A stretch of DNA of 64,000 bases from Clostridiales bacterium (GTDB lineage Bacteria > Bacillota > Clostridia > Lachnospirales > Bianqueaceae), in contig JAILDJ010000272.1 of the NCBI GenBank assembly GCA_024689505.1, positions 17,049 through 81,048 on the forward strand, in the 5' to 3' direction. Numbering within the stretch: position 1 is the first letter of the stretch; the number at the start of each line of letters is the position of its first letter. The notes below the pieces were generated by a model. That model was not told the DNA's origin. It saw only the letters and a list, made by a program, of their open reading frames with translations, and ran no database searches. Shown piece after piece: positions 43,065 through 51,443 of the stretch. The position numbers and the translations under genes were made by a program.

Positions 43065-44959
43065 TATTCTTCATCCAAAGCATCGGACAGCTCGGCCCAT
43101 TCTTCCATCAGGGCTTCCAACTGACCATCCAGGGTTTCCTTGTTCTGCTCCAGACGAGCAAATTCGGAAGCGGAATTGTAGAATTCCGGATCGAGCATTT
43201 TTTCTTCGATGTCGTGCAGTTTCCACTCGATCTCTTCGATCTCTTTTTCCACGCGGTTGAAGCGGGTCTTTCTGCGTGTACGTTCCCGCTGCAGCTTCTT
43301 CTGCTGATAGAAATCCAGTTCAGCAGAGGTCGAAGAAGTGCGTGCCTGTGTTTCGGGATCGTTGGACGCAGCGTGCTCCAGATAGTAATCATAGCCGCCG
43401 GGATAGATGCGGACGCCATCCTGGGTCAGCTCAAAGATCTTGTCAGCGACGCGGTTGATAAAGTATCGGTCGTGGGAGATGAACAAGATCGTGCCTTGAT
43501 AGCCGATGAGGTTGTCCTCCAGCACCTCGCGGGACGGAATGTCCAGGTGGTTCGTAGGCTCATCGAGCAGCAGGAAATTATTGTCGGCCAGCATGATCTT
43601 GCACAGGGAGACACGGGCTTTTTCCCCGCCGCTTAAGGCTTCTATGGGCTTGAAGACGTCATCTCCGCGGAAGAGGAAGGCGCCTAAAACGTTGCGTACC
43701 TGGCCCAGCGTCATCTGCGGGAAAGAGTCATAGATCTCTTCTAGGACTGTGTTGCCCGGTGACAGGTTTTCCTGCTGCTGATCATAGTACCCGGGGTAGA
43801 CTTTGACGCCGGTGTGCAGGTAGCCGGAGGTGGGCGGCACCAAGCCCATGATCATCTTGAAGAGAGTGGTCTTGCCGGTCCCGTTCGAGCCGAGCAGAGC
43901 GATCTTCTCTCCGCGGCGGATCTGAAAGTTGACATGTTCGAACAACAGATTGCCATCAAACTGTTTGGATAGTTCTTCGGCGCTCAGTACGTCCTCGCCG
44001 CTCAAGGTGGAGGGAACGAGCTTCAGCTTCATGTTGGCGTTCAGTTCGGACGGCCGGTCCAAAACCTCCATTTTGTCGAGGATCTTCTCACGGCTCTGGG
44101 CACGGCGGATGAATTTCTCCATACCGCGGGACCGCAGATCGGCGATGATGCCCTGCTGCCGTTTGATCTCTGCCTGCTGCAGATTGTATTCTTTCAGTGC
44201 CTGTTTGGCGCGGAGTTCCTTTTCATGTGCGTACCAGGTGTAATTACCATGATATTCGCTGCTGACGCCGCGTTCCAGTTCAATGGTACGGGTGCAGAGC
44301 TTGTCCAGAAAATAGCGGTCGTGGGAGATCAATATACAGGCTCCGGGAAATGACCCGAGGAAGCCTTCCAGCCATTGTATGGCCGCGATGTCCAGATGGT
44401 TGGTCGGTTCATCGAGCAGCAGCAGATCCGGCTGCTCCAACAGCAGTCTTGCCAAGGCGACTCTGGAACGCTGCCCGCCAGAAAGCTGGGAGATGGGAAG
44501 GGCATATTCCGCCTCCTGGAACCCCAGACCTTTCAGCACCCCACGGACACGGCTGCGGTACTGATAGCCATCCCGCTGCGTGAACGCCTGCTGCAGACGG
44601 TCGTATTCTTCTAACAGCTGCGGCGTGGACGCACGGCTGATCTCGTGTTCCAATCGGCGCATATCGTCTTCCATGCGGATCAGGTCATCGAAGACAGAAA
44701 GCAGGACCTCTTCGATGCGTTTGGTGGATGTATAATCTGAGGACTGCGGCAGATACCCGACCTTAAGATCCCGCTGACGGTAGATCTGCCCCTCATCCGG
44801 TTCCAGATCTCCTGTCAGGATGCGGAGCAGTGTGGTCTTTCCGGCACCGTTGACGCCGACCATGGCCACTTTCTCGTGTGCCTCTATATGGAAGGTGCAG
44901 TCCTTGAGCACTTCCTGTGTCAGGAAGGCTTTCCGGATGTGACTGCATGATAAAATCAT
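43064..44959 (-). CDS. ABC-F family ATPase (ribosome-associated type)
   Basis: ABC-F proteins bind the ribosome E site and relieve stalling; some give antibiotic resistance. The 631-residue protein has two full ATPase domains and no membrane part: GVNGAGKTT, LSGGQRSRVALARLLLEQP and LLLLDEPTNHLDI first, then GSNGTGKTT, LSGGEKARVSL and LLLDEPTNHLDI. A linker helix lies between the domains, and a C-terminal coiled coil of about 90 residues follows. This layout suits the housekeeping YdiF/YfmR-like groups more than dedicated resistance proteins, but sequence alone does not decide this. Confidence 0.9.
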   Translation of the reverse strand: MILSCSHIRKAFLTQEVLKDCTFHIEAHEKVAMVGVNGAGKTTLLRILTGDLEPDEGQIYRQRDLKVGYLPQSSDYTSTKRIEEVLLSVFDDLIRMEDDMRRLEHEISRASTPQLLEEYDRLQQAFTQRDGYQYRSRVRGVLKGLGFQEAEYALPISQLSGGQRSRVALARLLLEQPDLLLLDEPTNHLDIAAIQWLEGFLGSFPGACILISHDRYFLDKLCTRTIELERGVSSEYHGNYTWYAHEKELRAKQALKEYNLQQAEIKRQQGIIADLRSRGMEKFIRRAQSREKILDKMEVLDRPSELNANMKLKLVPSTLSGEDVLSAEELSKQFDGNLLFEHVNFQIRRGEKIALLGSNGTGKTTLFKMIMGLVPPTSGYLHTGVKVYPGYYDQQQENLSPGNTVLEEIYDSFPQMTLGQVRNVLGAFLFRGDDVFKPIEALSGGEKARVSLCKIMLADNNFLLLDEPTNHLDIPSREVLEDNLIGYQGTILFISHDRYFINRVADKIFELTQDGVRIYPGGYDYYLEHAASNDPETQARTSSTSAELDFYQQKKLQRERTRRKTRFNRVEKEIEEIEWKLHDIEEKMLDPEFYNSASEFARLEQNKETLDGQLEALMEEWAELSDALDEE

Positions 44960-45114
44960 CAGAATTCCCTTTCTTTTTGGTGTTCATGTTTATGTACTAA
45001 AATAATGATAGCAAAAAATTTGAAAAAAGAAAAGACTGTTTTGCAGTGTTGGTGTATCGCGGACAGTTTTTTTGTTAATATTGCATTAAAGCATGATTTC
45101 GCATGGAAATCGGC

Positions 45115-45143
45115 TTGACGAAATATCCGGTGTATGCTAAAAT
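45115..45143 (+). promoter_or_regulatory. Sigma-A promoter of the cold-shock gene
   Basis: TTGACG (45115-45120), a 17-base spacer and TAAAAT (45138-45143), giving a leader of about 50 bases. Confidence 0.7.
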
Positions 45144-45201
45144 AAGCCTACTAGTGATCTGCACCATGGAGATCCTAAAGATTTTTATGGAGGTCAGTTT
45201 C

Positions 45202-45402
45202 ATGAAAACTGGAGTAGTAAAATGGTTTGACGCGAAGAAGGGGTTTGGGTTCATTTCCGTTCCTGAAGAGGACGATGTTTTCGTTCATTTCTCCGCGATC
45301 CAGGGCGAGGGCTACAAGACCCTGGAGGAAGGCCAGCAGGTAGAGTTCGACATTGAAGAAGGACCCAAAGGCCCGCAGGCGTGCAACGTTGTGAAGCTGT
45401 AA
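45202..45402 (+). CDS. Cold-shock protein (CspA family)
   Basis: This 66-residue single-domain protein binds single-stranded RNA and DNA and melts RNA structure. RNP1 (KGFGFISV) and RNP2 (VFVHFSAI) are both present, and the N-terminus [14 protein letters not shown] is standard. The start is ATG 45202 after GGAGG; the upstream in-frame opening from 45103 crosses the promoter. The gene stands alone between its promoter and terminator. Confidence 0.96.
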   Translation: MKTGVVKWFDAKKGFGFISVPEEDDVFVHFSAIQGEGYKTLEEGQQVEFDIEEGPKGPQACNVVKL

Positions 45403-45481
45403 CATGAGGCTGTATTTCCTCTCCATTAGATTGAACACGCGTCTAGCGCAAAGGAAACTGATTATCACGAAGTGTTGTTCT

Positions 45482-45509
45482 AAGGATGGTCGTAATGATC
45501 ATCCTTTTT
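45482..45509 (+). terminator. Terminator after the cold-shock gene
   Basis: AAGGATGGTC (45482-45491) pairs with GATCATCCTT (45497-45506, one wobble), loop GTAAT, and the stem runs into five T. Confidence 0.85.
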
Positions 45510-45532
45510 CCTTGGATAAAAGCCTTTTTTTC

Positions 45533-45562
45533 TTGACAAGACAGGGGCTTTTTAGATATAAT
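45533..45562 (+). promoter_or_regulatory. Sigma-A promoter of secD-secF-recJ
   Basis: TTGACA (45533-45538), an 18-base spacer and TATAAT (45557-45562). Confidence 0.8.
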
Positions 45563-45605
45563 ATATACGCTTGACTTTTTTAGAGTTTATGGAGGAAGAC
45601 GAATC

Positions 45606-47096
45606 ATGGGTCGTTTGAAAAATGTTTTCATCCTTCTGCTCGTGCTCATCGTCACGGCGGCTCTTTGCCTGCTTTCTTATGTAGGCTGGGGCAGCAGCAC
45701 GCGCCTGGGTGTTAAGAATATCAACCTGGGCCTGGACCTGGCAGGAGGCGTTTCTATCGTTTATGAGGCGGAAGAGGGCAGCAATCCTTCTTCTGATGAA
45801 ATGAACGGTGCTCTGGCGGTCATCCAGCGTCGTCTGGATGCTAAGGGATATACCGAGGCCAGTGCATATATCGACGGGACGGAGCGTATCCGTGTGGATA
45901 TCCCCGGCGTCAAAGATGCGAACGAGGCAGTTTCCGAGATCGGCAAGACCGCGCAGCTTACCTTTGTTGGTGTCGTATGGTCCGATGTTTTAGCCGATAC
46001 GGATTTCATTACACCGTTTTATCAGCAGTACGTGGACGACGCGCTGGCTGCTATGGAAGAATCCGAGCGTGAAGAAGCCGATACAGAGGCGCTGATGAGC
46101 GAGGCGAAGAGCTTCATGGCTACTTATCCGGGTTATGCTGTGCAGGTCTATCCCGAGATTCTGGAGCAGGCTGTCGAGCATGGCCTTGCCGAGGTCGTCG
46201 TCACCGGAACGGACGTCGAGAAGGCGTCCTACCAGTACGGTCAGTACAGCCAGAATTCGGCCGCGGGACCGTACGTTCAACTGAGACTGAACTCCGATGG
46301 TACCAAGAAATTCGCAGAAGGCACGCAGAAATATCTGAACCAGTATATCGCGATCCGTCTGGACGAAGTCGTCTGCAGTATGCCGACTGTCAGTGCCGTC
46401 ATCGAGAACGGTGAAGCTGTCATCAGCGGCAGTTATACCGAAGATGAGGCAAAAGCGCTTGCCGACGACATCAACGGCGGTGCACTGCCGGTACAGCTGA
46501 AGGTCATCCAGATGAACAGTGTCGGCGCCACACTGGGCCAGGATTCCCTGCAGACCAGTATCATGGCGGCCATCATCGGTTTCGTCCTGATCCTCATCTT
46601 TATGATCGTTTACTATAAGATCCCTGGAGTGGCTTCTGCGCTGGCGCTCATCCTGTATGTCGCCCTGGTGCTTTTGACCATCAATCTGTTCGATCTTACC
46701 CTGACGTTAGCCGGTGTTGCAGGTATCATCCTGTCCATCGGTATGGCGGTCGATGCCAACGTCATCATCTTCTCCCGTATCACGGAAGAACTGCGGCTGG
46801 GACGCGGTCTGCGCGTTTCCATCCACTCTGGTTTCCAGAAAGCGCTTTCCGCTATCCTGGATGGTAACATCACCACGCTTCTGGTCGCCATCGTTCTGTA
46901 CGCGCTGGGCAGCGGTACCATCCGCGGTTTCGCGCAGACACTGGCGATCGGTATCGTGCTGTCCATGTTCACGGCTCTGATCGTGACACGGCTCTACCTG
47001 AATCAGTTCGTCGCCCTAGGCACGGATAATCCGAAGGCATATACTTCCCTGAACTTCTTCAAGCACAAGGAAGCAGCCGTAAAAGAAGAAGCGTAA
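45606..47096 (+). CDS. secD: Protein translocase subunit SecD
   Basis: SecD works with SecF to pull exported proteins out of the Sec channel using ion flow. The 496-residue protein has an N-terminal helix, the periplasmic P1 domain beginning with GLDLAGGVSIVYE, and a C-terminal block of five helices containing LTLAGVAGIILSIGMAVDANVIIF in parts. Length and layout are normal. secF follows after 13 bases. Confidence 0.95.
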   Translation: MGRLKNVFILLLVLIVTAALCLLSYVGWGSSTRLGVKNINLGLDLAGGVSIVYEAEEGSNPSSDEMNGALAVIQRRLDAKGYTEASAYIDGTERIRVDIPGVKDANEAVSEIGKTAQLTFVGVVWSDVLADTDFITPFYQQYVDDALAAMEESEREEADTEALMSEAKSFMATYPGYAVQVYPEILEQAVEHGLAEVVVTGTDVEKASYQYGQYSQNSAAGPYVQLRLNSDGTKKFAEGTQKYLNQYIAIRLDEVVCSMPTVSAVIENGEAVISGSYTEDEAKALADDINGGALPVQLKVIQMNSVGATLGQDSLQTSIMAAIIGFVLILIFMIVYYKIPGVASALALILYVALVLLTINLFDLTLTLAGVAGIILSIGMAVDANVIIFSRITEELRLGRGLRVSIHSGFQKALSAILDGNITTLLVAIVLYALGSGTIRGFAQTLAIGIVLSMFTALIVTRLYLNQFVALGTDNPKAYTSLNFFKHKEAAVKEEA

Positions 47097-47109
47097 GGAG
47101 GTGCAGACC

Positions 47110-48033
47110 ATGAAATTCAAGATCATTGAAAAAACCAAGCTCTGGTTTATCATTCCAGCCTGCATCATCACGATCGGCCTTCTGTTCTTCATCATCCGCG
47201 GCTTCAATCTGGATATCGAATTTGCCGGCGGTACTATGATGCAGATCAACATCGGACAGGAATTCGACGCACGCAGCGATATCGAGCCCATCGTCCGTGA
47301 GATCACTGGCGACACCAACCCGCAGGTCCAGAAGGTTTCCGGCGCTGGCGGAGATCAGCAGGTCTCCATCAAAGTCAAGGAACTGTCCTCTGAACAGGCT
47401 GTGGAACTGTATGAAGCCATCGCTGAAAAGTATGGTCTGGATACCGAGACCAATGCCAATCTGATCGAGCAGGGCAGCATCAGCCCGACTATCAGTTCCG
47501 AAATGAAGAAGACAGCCACCACGGCGATCACTGTAGCTGTTATCCTCATGTTGGTCTATATCACCATCCGTTTCCGTGACTGGCGTTTCGGTTTGAGCTC
47601 TATCGCGGCTCTGGTACACGACGTTCTGATCGTCCTGGCTATGTACGCGATCTTCCGTATTCCGATCAACAATAACTTTATCGCGGCTATGCTGACCATC
47701 GTTGGTTATTCTATCAACGATACTATCGTTATCTTCGACCGTGTTCGTGAAAACCGCCGCTACTATCGTTCCAACCAGCTCAACGAACTGGGCAATGTCA
47801 GTGTATCTCAGTCCATCGGACGTTCTGTCAACACCTCCATCACCACCATCATCATGGTGCTGCTGCTGTTCCTGCTGGGGGTACAGTCTGTACGTTGGTT
47901 CGCATTCCCGCTGATGATCGGTTTCATCGCTGGTACATATTCTTCTATCTGCATTGCGACGCCGGTATGGGTCCTGTTGAACAAACTTGGCAGGAAGCAG
48001 ACCTCTACGCCCAGCAAAGCGAAGAAAGCCTGA
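47110..48033 (+). CDS. secF: Protein translocase subunit SecF
   Basis: This is the partner of SecD, 307 residues. It has an N-terminal helix, the motif FNLDIEFAGGTMMQI and six helices with VGYSINDTIVIFDRVREN. The start is ATG 47110; GTG 47101 overlaps the AGGAGG ribosome site. Separate secD and secF genes, rather than a fused secDF, are usual outside Bacillus. Confidence 0.95.
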   Translation: MKFKIIEKTKLWFIIPACIITIGLLFFIIRGFNLDIEFAGGTMMQINIGQEFDARSDIEPIVREITGDTNPQVQKVSGAGGDQQVSIKVKELSSEQAVELYEAIAEKYGLDTETNANLIEQGSISPTISSEMKKTATTAITVAVILMLVYITIRFRDWRFGLSSIAALVHDVLIVLAMYAIFRIPINNNFIAAMLTIVGYSINDTIVIFDRVRENRRYYRSNQLNELGNVSVSQSIGRSVNTSITTIIMVLLLFLLGVQSVRWFAFPLMIGFIAGTYSSICIATPVWVLLNKLGRKQTSTPSKAKKA

Positions 48034-48062
48034 TCCGGTACGGATCTGTTCAAGTCAATAAG

Positions 48063-48086
48063 GGTGTCCTGTTTGGGACACCTTTT
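48063..48086 (+). terminator. Terminator between secF and recJ
   Basis: GGTGTCC (48063-48069) pairs with GGACACC (48076-48082), followed by four T. recJ begins 30 bases later, so some read-through is likely. Confidence 0.7.
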
Positions 48087-48115
48087 CCCATTCAAGAAAG
48101 AAGGAGGGATGGTCC

Positions 48116-49840
48116 TTGCAGGAAAAATGGGTCCTCAGACGACGGTCTTATCAAGAACTGGCAGAACGACTGCACATTCCGCCGGTACTGGCCCACGTCA
48201 TCCGCAATCGCGTTTCTGAGGAAGAAACTGAAAAATATCTAGACAGAGAAGGCCCGCTGGAAGATCCATTCCTCATGATGGGTATGGAAGAGGCCTGTGG
48301 CATCCTGCTGCAAGCAAGGCAGGATCATGTTGAGATCCGTGTCGTGGGGGACTATGATGTGGATGGCGTCACGGCTACGGCCATTCTCTGCCTGGGCTTG
48401 TCTGCCCTTGGATGCATAGTCTCCTACCGTATTCCGGATCGTATGGAGGATGGATACGGTATCCGAAAGCACATGGTCGATGAGGCGATCACGGAAGGCT
48501 GCGGCTTGATCCTGACGTGTGATAATGGGATCCGTGAGTTCGAGACTATGACCTATGCGAAAGAAAAAGGTATCCCTGTGGTGCTGACGGATCACCATGA
48601 GATCACGCAGGATGCGGAAGGACACGACGTGCTGCCGGAAGCGGCCTGTGTCATCGATCCGCACCGGCAGGATGATACCTACCCGTGCAAGGACTTGTGC
48701 GGAGCTGGTGTTGCCTTCAAACTGGTACAGGCACTGGCAAAGCGTACAGGTGGTACGGTCCCTGCTTCTCTGATCGGATATGCAGCCTTGGGGTCGGTTT
48801 GCGACGTTGTGAAGCTTGTCGGTGAAAACCGACGCATCGTATGGCAGGGACTGGAGGAGTGGAACCTGCATCCGCCGGTCGGTATCGCCGCGCTCATGGA
48901 TGCGGCTATGCTGAAGAATCTGACGGTTTATAGTTTTGGGTTCGTCATCGGACCGATGATCAACGCCGGCGGGCGACTGAAAAATCAACAGTCGTTGATC
49001 CGTATCCTGCTGACGGAGGATCCGGCGGAAGCCTACGTTTTGGCGCAGGAACTCAAGCGGTTGAACGAGGAACGTCAGAATATGACGCAGGTCGGGATCG
49101 AAGAGGCCAGTCTCCTGGTGGAGACGGCGTTGAAAAATGACATCGTCAAGGTCCTGCATCTGGAAGACCTGCATGAGAGCATCGCTGGTCTGGTCGCCGG
49201 CCGGATCAAAGAAAGATACTATCGTCCTGCGATCGTCTTTTCCGGTACGGAAGATCTTGTCAAAGGATCCGGGCGATCGATCGAAGGGTATGATCTGTTC
49301 CGGCATCTGCAGGAGCAGGACGCGCTGCTGGAGCGCTATGGCGGACATCCGTTGGCCGCCGGACTGTCCATCCGGAAGGACAGGATCGGAGAATTGCGCA
49401 GGGCTTTGAATGCACATTGTGAGATTCCTGAGGATAAGCTGCAGCCGACGGTCGTGGTCGATGCCATGCTGCCGCTGGCTGAAGCGGATCTGCAGCTGGC
49501 CGGTCTTCTGACCCGGCTGGAGCCTTTCGGGACAGGCAATGAACGACCTGTTTTCGCTGCCATGAACGTGGAAGTCCTTTCTCTGCGACTGATGGGCAGA
49601 AAACAGAATGTCTGCCGGCTGCAGCTGCTGCAGGACGGGCGACCGTGTGAAGCCATTACTTTCCGTGTCGAAGTCTTAAAAGAAGTGATCAGCGAACGGT
49701 ATGGTATGGATGTTTGGGAGAGGCTTAGCACCGGAGCGAGAGCCGAACGAGGCATCTGTCTTGATCTTCTGTATCATTTGGAGATCAACGAATTCCGTGG
49801 TATGACATCCGCGCAATGTACCATTTGCAATATCCGGTGA
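48116..49840 (+). CDS. recJ: Single-stranded-DNA-specific exonuclease RecJ
   Basis: RecJ degrades single-stranded DNA 5' to 3' in recombination and repair. The 574-residue protein has the DHH-family motifs DYDVDG (about residue 80), CDNGI and DHH at 159-161, then a DHHA1 region (INAGGRL, GHPLAAGLS) and a C-terminal OB-like part. The length fits core RecJ without the long extension seen in Bacillus. The start is TTG 48116, eight bases past AAGGAGG. secDF-recJ-apt is a common Bacillota order. Confidence 0.93.
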   Translation: MQEKWVLRRRSYQELAERLHIPPVLAHVIRNRVSEEETEKYLDREGPLEDPFLMMGMEEACGILLQARQDHVEIRVVGDYDVDGVTATAILCLGLSALGCIVSYRIPDRMEDGYGIRKHMVDEAITEGCGLILTCDNGIREFETMTYAKEKGIPVVLTDHHEITQDAEGHDVLPEAACVIDPHRQDDTYPCKDLCGAGVAFKLVQALAKRTGGTVPASLIGYAALGSVCDVVKLVGENRRIVWQGLEEWNLHPPVGIAALMDAAMLKNLTVYSFGFVIGPMINAGGRLKNQQSLIRILLTEDPAEAYVLAQELKRLNEERQNMTQVGIEEASLLVETALKNDIVKVLHLEDLHESIAGLVAGRIKERYYRPAIVFSGTEDLVKGSGRSIEGYDLFRHLQEQDALLERYGGHPLAAGLSIRKDRIGELRRALNAHCEIPEDKLQPTVVVDAMLPLAEADLQLAGLLTRLEPFGTGNERPVFAAMNVEVLSLRLMGRKQNVCRLQLLQDGRPCEAITFRVEVLKEVISERYGMDVWERLSTGARAERGICLDLLYHLEINEFRGMTSAQCTICNIR

Positions 49841-49895
49841 AACGTGCTACTATAAAAACAAGTATTCTATACTACGCAAAGGAGCAGGTGATCTT

Positions 49896-50411
49896 ATGAA
49901 CTTAGCAGAAACCGTCCGTGCGATTCCGGACAAACCTATTCCCGGTGTCATGTTCCGTGACATTACCACGACTCTGCAGGATCCTGAAGCGCTGCATGAG
50001 GCGATCGATCAGATGTGCGGCCTTTTGAAGGATGTGGATTTCGACCTGGTCGTCGGTTCTGAATCCCGCGGCTTTATCTTTGGTGTACCGATCGCGTACG
50101 CAATGCACAAGGGCTTCGTCCCTGTACGCAAACCGGGCAAACTGCCATATAAAGTCATTTCTAAAGAGTATTCTTTGGAATACGGTACCGACAAGCTGGA
50201 GATGCACATCGATGCGATCAAACCTGGTCAGAAAGTCGTCATCGTTGATGATCTGATCGCGACCGGCGGCACATCCAAAGCCATGATCGAGCTGATCGAA
50301 GAAGCCGGCGGTGTCGTTGTGGATACAGCCTTCTTCATTGAACTGAGCTCTGAATTCGACTGCAAAGGGGCGCTTGCACCTTATCCGGTACATTCCGTAC
50401 TCCAGTATTAA
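49896..50411 (+). CDS. apt: Adenine phosphoribosyltransferase
   Basis: Apt converts adenine and PRPP to AMP. The 171-residue protein has the family pieces PIPGVMFRDITT, SRGFIFG, VRKPGKLP and the PRPP loop VVIVDDLIATGGT. A good GGAG ribosome site precedes ATG 49896. With xpt it covers purine base salvage. Confidence 0.97.
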   Translation: MNLAETVRAIPDKPIPGVMFRDITTTLQDPEALHEAIDQMCGLLKDVDFDLVVGSESRGFIFGVPIAYAMHKGFVPVRKPGKLPYKVISKEYSLEYGTDKLEMHIDAIKPGQKVVIVDDLIATGGTSKAMIELIEEAGGVVVDTAFFIELSSEFDCKGALAPYPVHSVLQY

Positions 50412-50416
50412 ATATT

Positions 50417-51364
50417 ATGGATATCATGAAAATGCGCCCTGCCATGAAAGAAATGGTTTGGGGCGGGCGACTGCTTGCAGATCGCTTTGGTAAGAAGATC
50501 CCTTCAGATGCTACGGGCGAAGCATGGGAAATTGCCGCGCATCCGCACGGACAGAGTACAGTGGACGGCGGTCCCTTGGATGGAACAGAGCTGCAAACAC
50601 TGGTCGATCAGTACAAAGAAGCACTTGTCGGCACGCGTGTGTATGCTGCTTATGGGAACTATTTCCCGCTGCTCATCAAATTCATCGACGCCAATCAGAA
50701 CCTGTCGGTACAGGTGCATCCCAACGACAGTCAGGCGGTGGATCTGGAAGGTCCCGGTGCGTCCGGGAAGACGGAGATGTGGTACGTGCTGGATGCCAAG
50801 CCCAGTGCGAAACTGGTCTATGGTTTCAACAGGGATCTGACAGAGGCTGAACTGAAAAATGCCCTGGAACAGGGCACTTTGGAATCTTTCTTGAACTGGG
50901 TCGACGTGTATCCGGGGGATACGTTTTACATTCCGGCCGGGACCTTGCATGCCATCGGCAGTGGGATCTTGATCGCGGAGATCCAGCAGAATTCCGATCT
51001 GACGTATCGCGTGTACGATTATAACCGATTAGGGTTGGATGGGAAGCCAAGGCAGCTGCATGTGGAAAAAGCCGTCGCGGTGGTCGATCGGAAAGCGCCG
51101 ATCGGTCATGAGAAGGCGGATATCGATCAGGGTATCATCAGTCCATTCTTCGAGACTCGAAGATTCAAAGTGGACGGATCGTGGAAACTGGAGGTCAGTC
51201 CGGAACGGTTCGAGATCCTGATCTGTGTCGGCGGATGCGGCAGCATCGTAAGCGAAGGGCAGACGCTGTCGGTCAAAGAGGGGGATTCTTTCCTGATCCC
51301 TGCCACGGCAGGTACGATCCGGGCAGAAGGGCAGCTGACGTTGCTGCAGACCCACGTACAATGA
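50417..51364 (+). CDS. manA: Mannose-6-phosphate isomerase, class I
   Basis: ManA interconverts mannose-6-phosphate and fructose-6-phosphate with a bound zinc. The 315-residue cupin protein shows SVQVHPND with metal ligands, GKTEMWYVLDA and FYIPAGTLHAIGSGILIAEIQQ in parts. The length matches the short Bacillota form. It starts five bases after apt without a visible ribosome site, so coupled translation is likely; ATG 50426 is an alternative start. Confidence 0.93.
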   Translation: MDIMKMRPAMKEMVWGGRLLADRFGKKIPSDATGEAWEIAAHPHGQSTVDGGPLDGTELQTLVDQYKEALVGTRVYAAYGNYFPLLIKFIDANQNLSVQVHPNDSQAVDLEGPGASGKTEMWYVLDAKPSAKLVYGFNRDLTEAELKNALEQGTLESFLNWVDVYPGDTFYIPAGTLHAIGSGILIAEIQQNSDLTYRVYDYNRLGLDGKPRQLHVEKAVAVVDRKAPIGHEKADIDQGIISPFFETRRFKVDGSWKLEVSPERFEILICVGGCGSIVSEGQTLSVKEGDSFLIPATAGTIRAEGQLTLLQTHVQ

Positions 51365-51378
51365 GTGTACTTAAGTAA

Positions 51379-51410
51379 AAAGGCACCAGACGTTTATGTC
51401 TGGTGCCTTT
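51379..51410. terminator. Bidirectional terminator between manA and the GH3 gene
   Basis: AAAGGCACCAGAC (51379-51391) and GTCTGGTGCCTTT (51398-51410) form a perfect 13-bp stem between convergent genes. Confidence 0.9.
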
Positions 51411-51443
51411 CATAATTAGGGTATAAATAAGATCTATGCTTGA

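Noticed and set aside
43064-44959. ABC-F gene as an antibiotic resistance determinant
   Set aside because: The layout suits housekeeping ABC-F groups; nothing in the sequence or neighbours points to resistance.
45404-45577. A short open frame after the cold-shock gene
   Set aside because: It runs through the terminator and the secD promoter and has no ribosome site.
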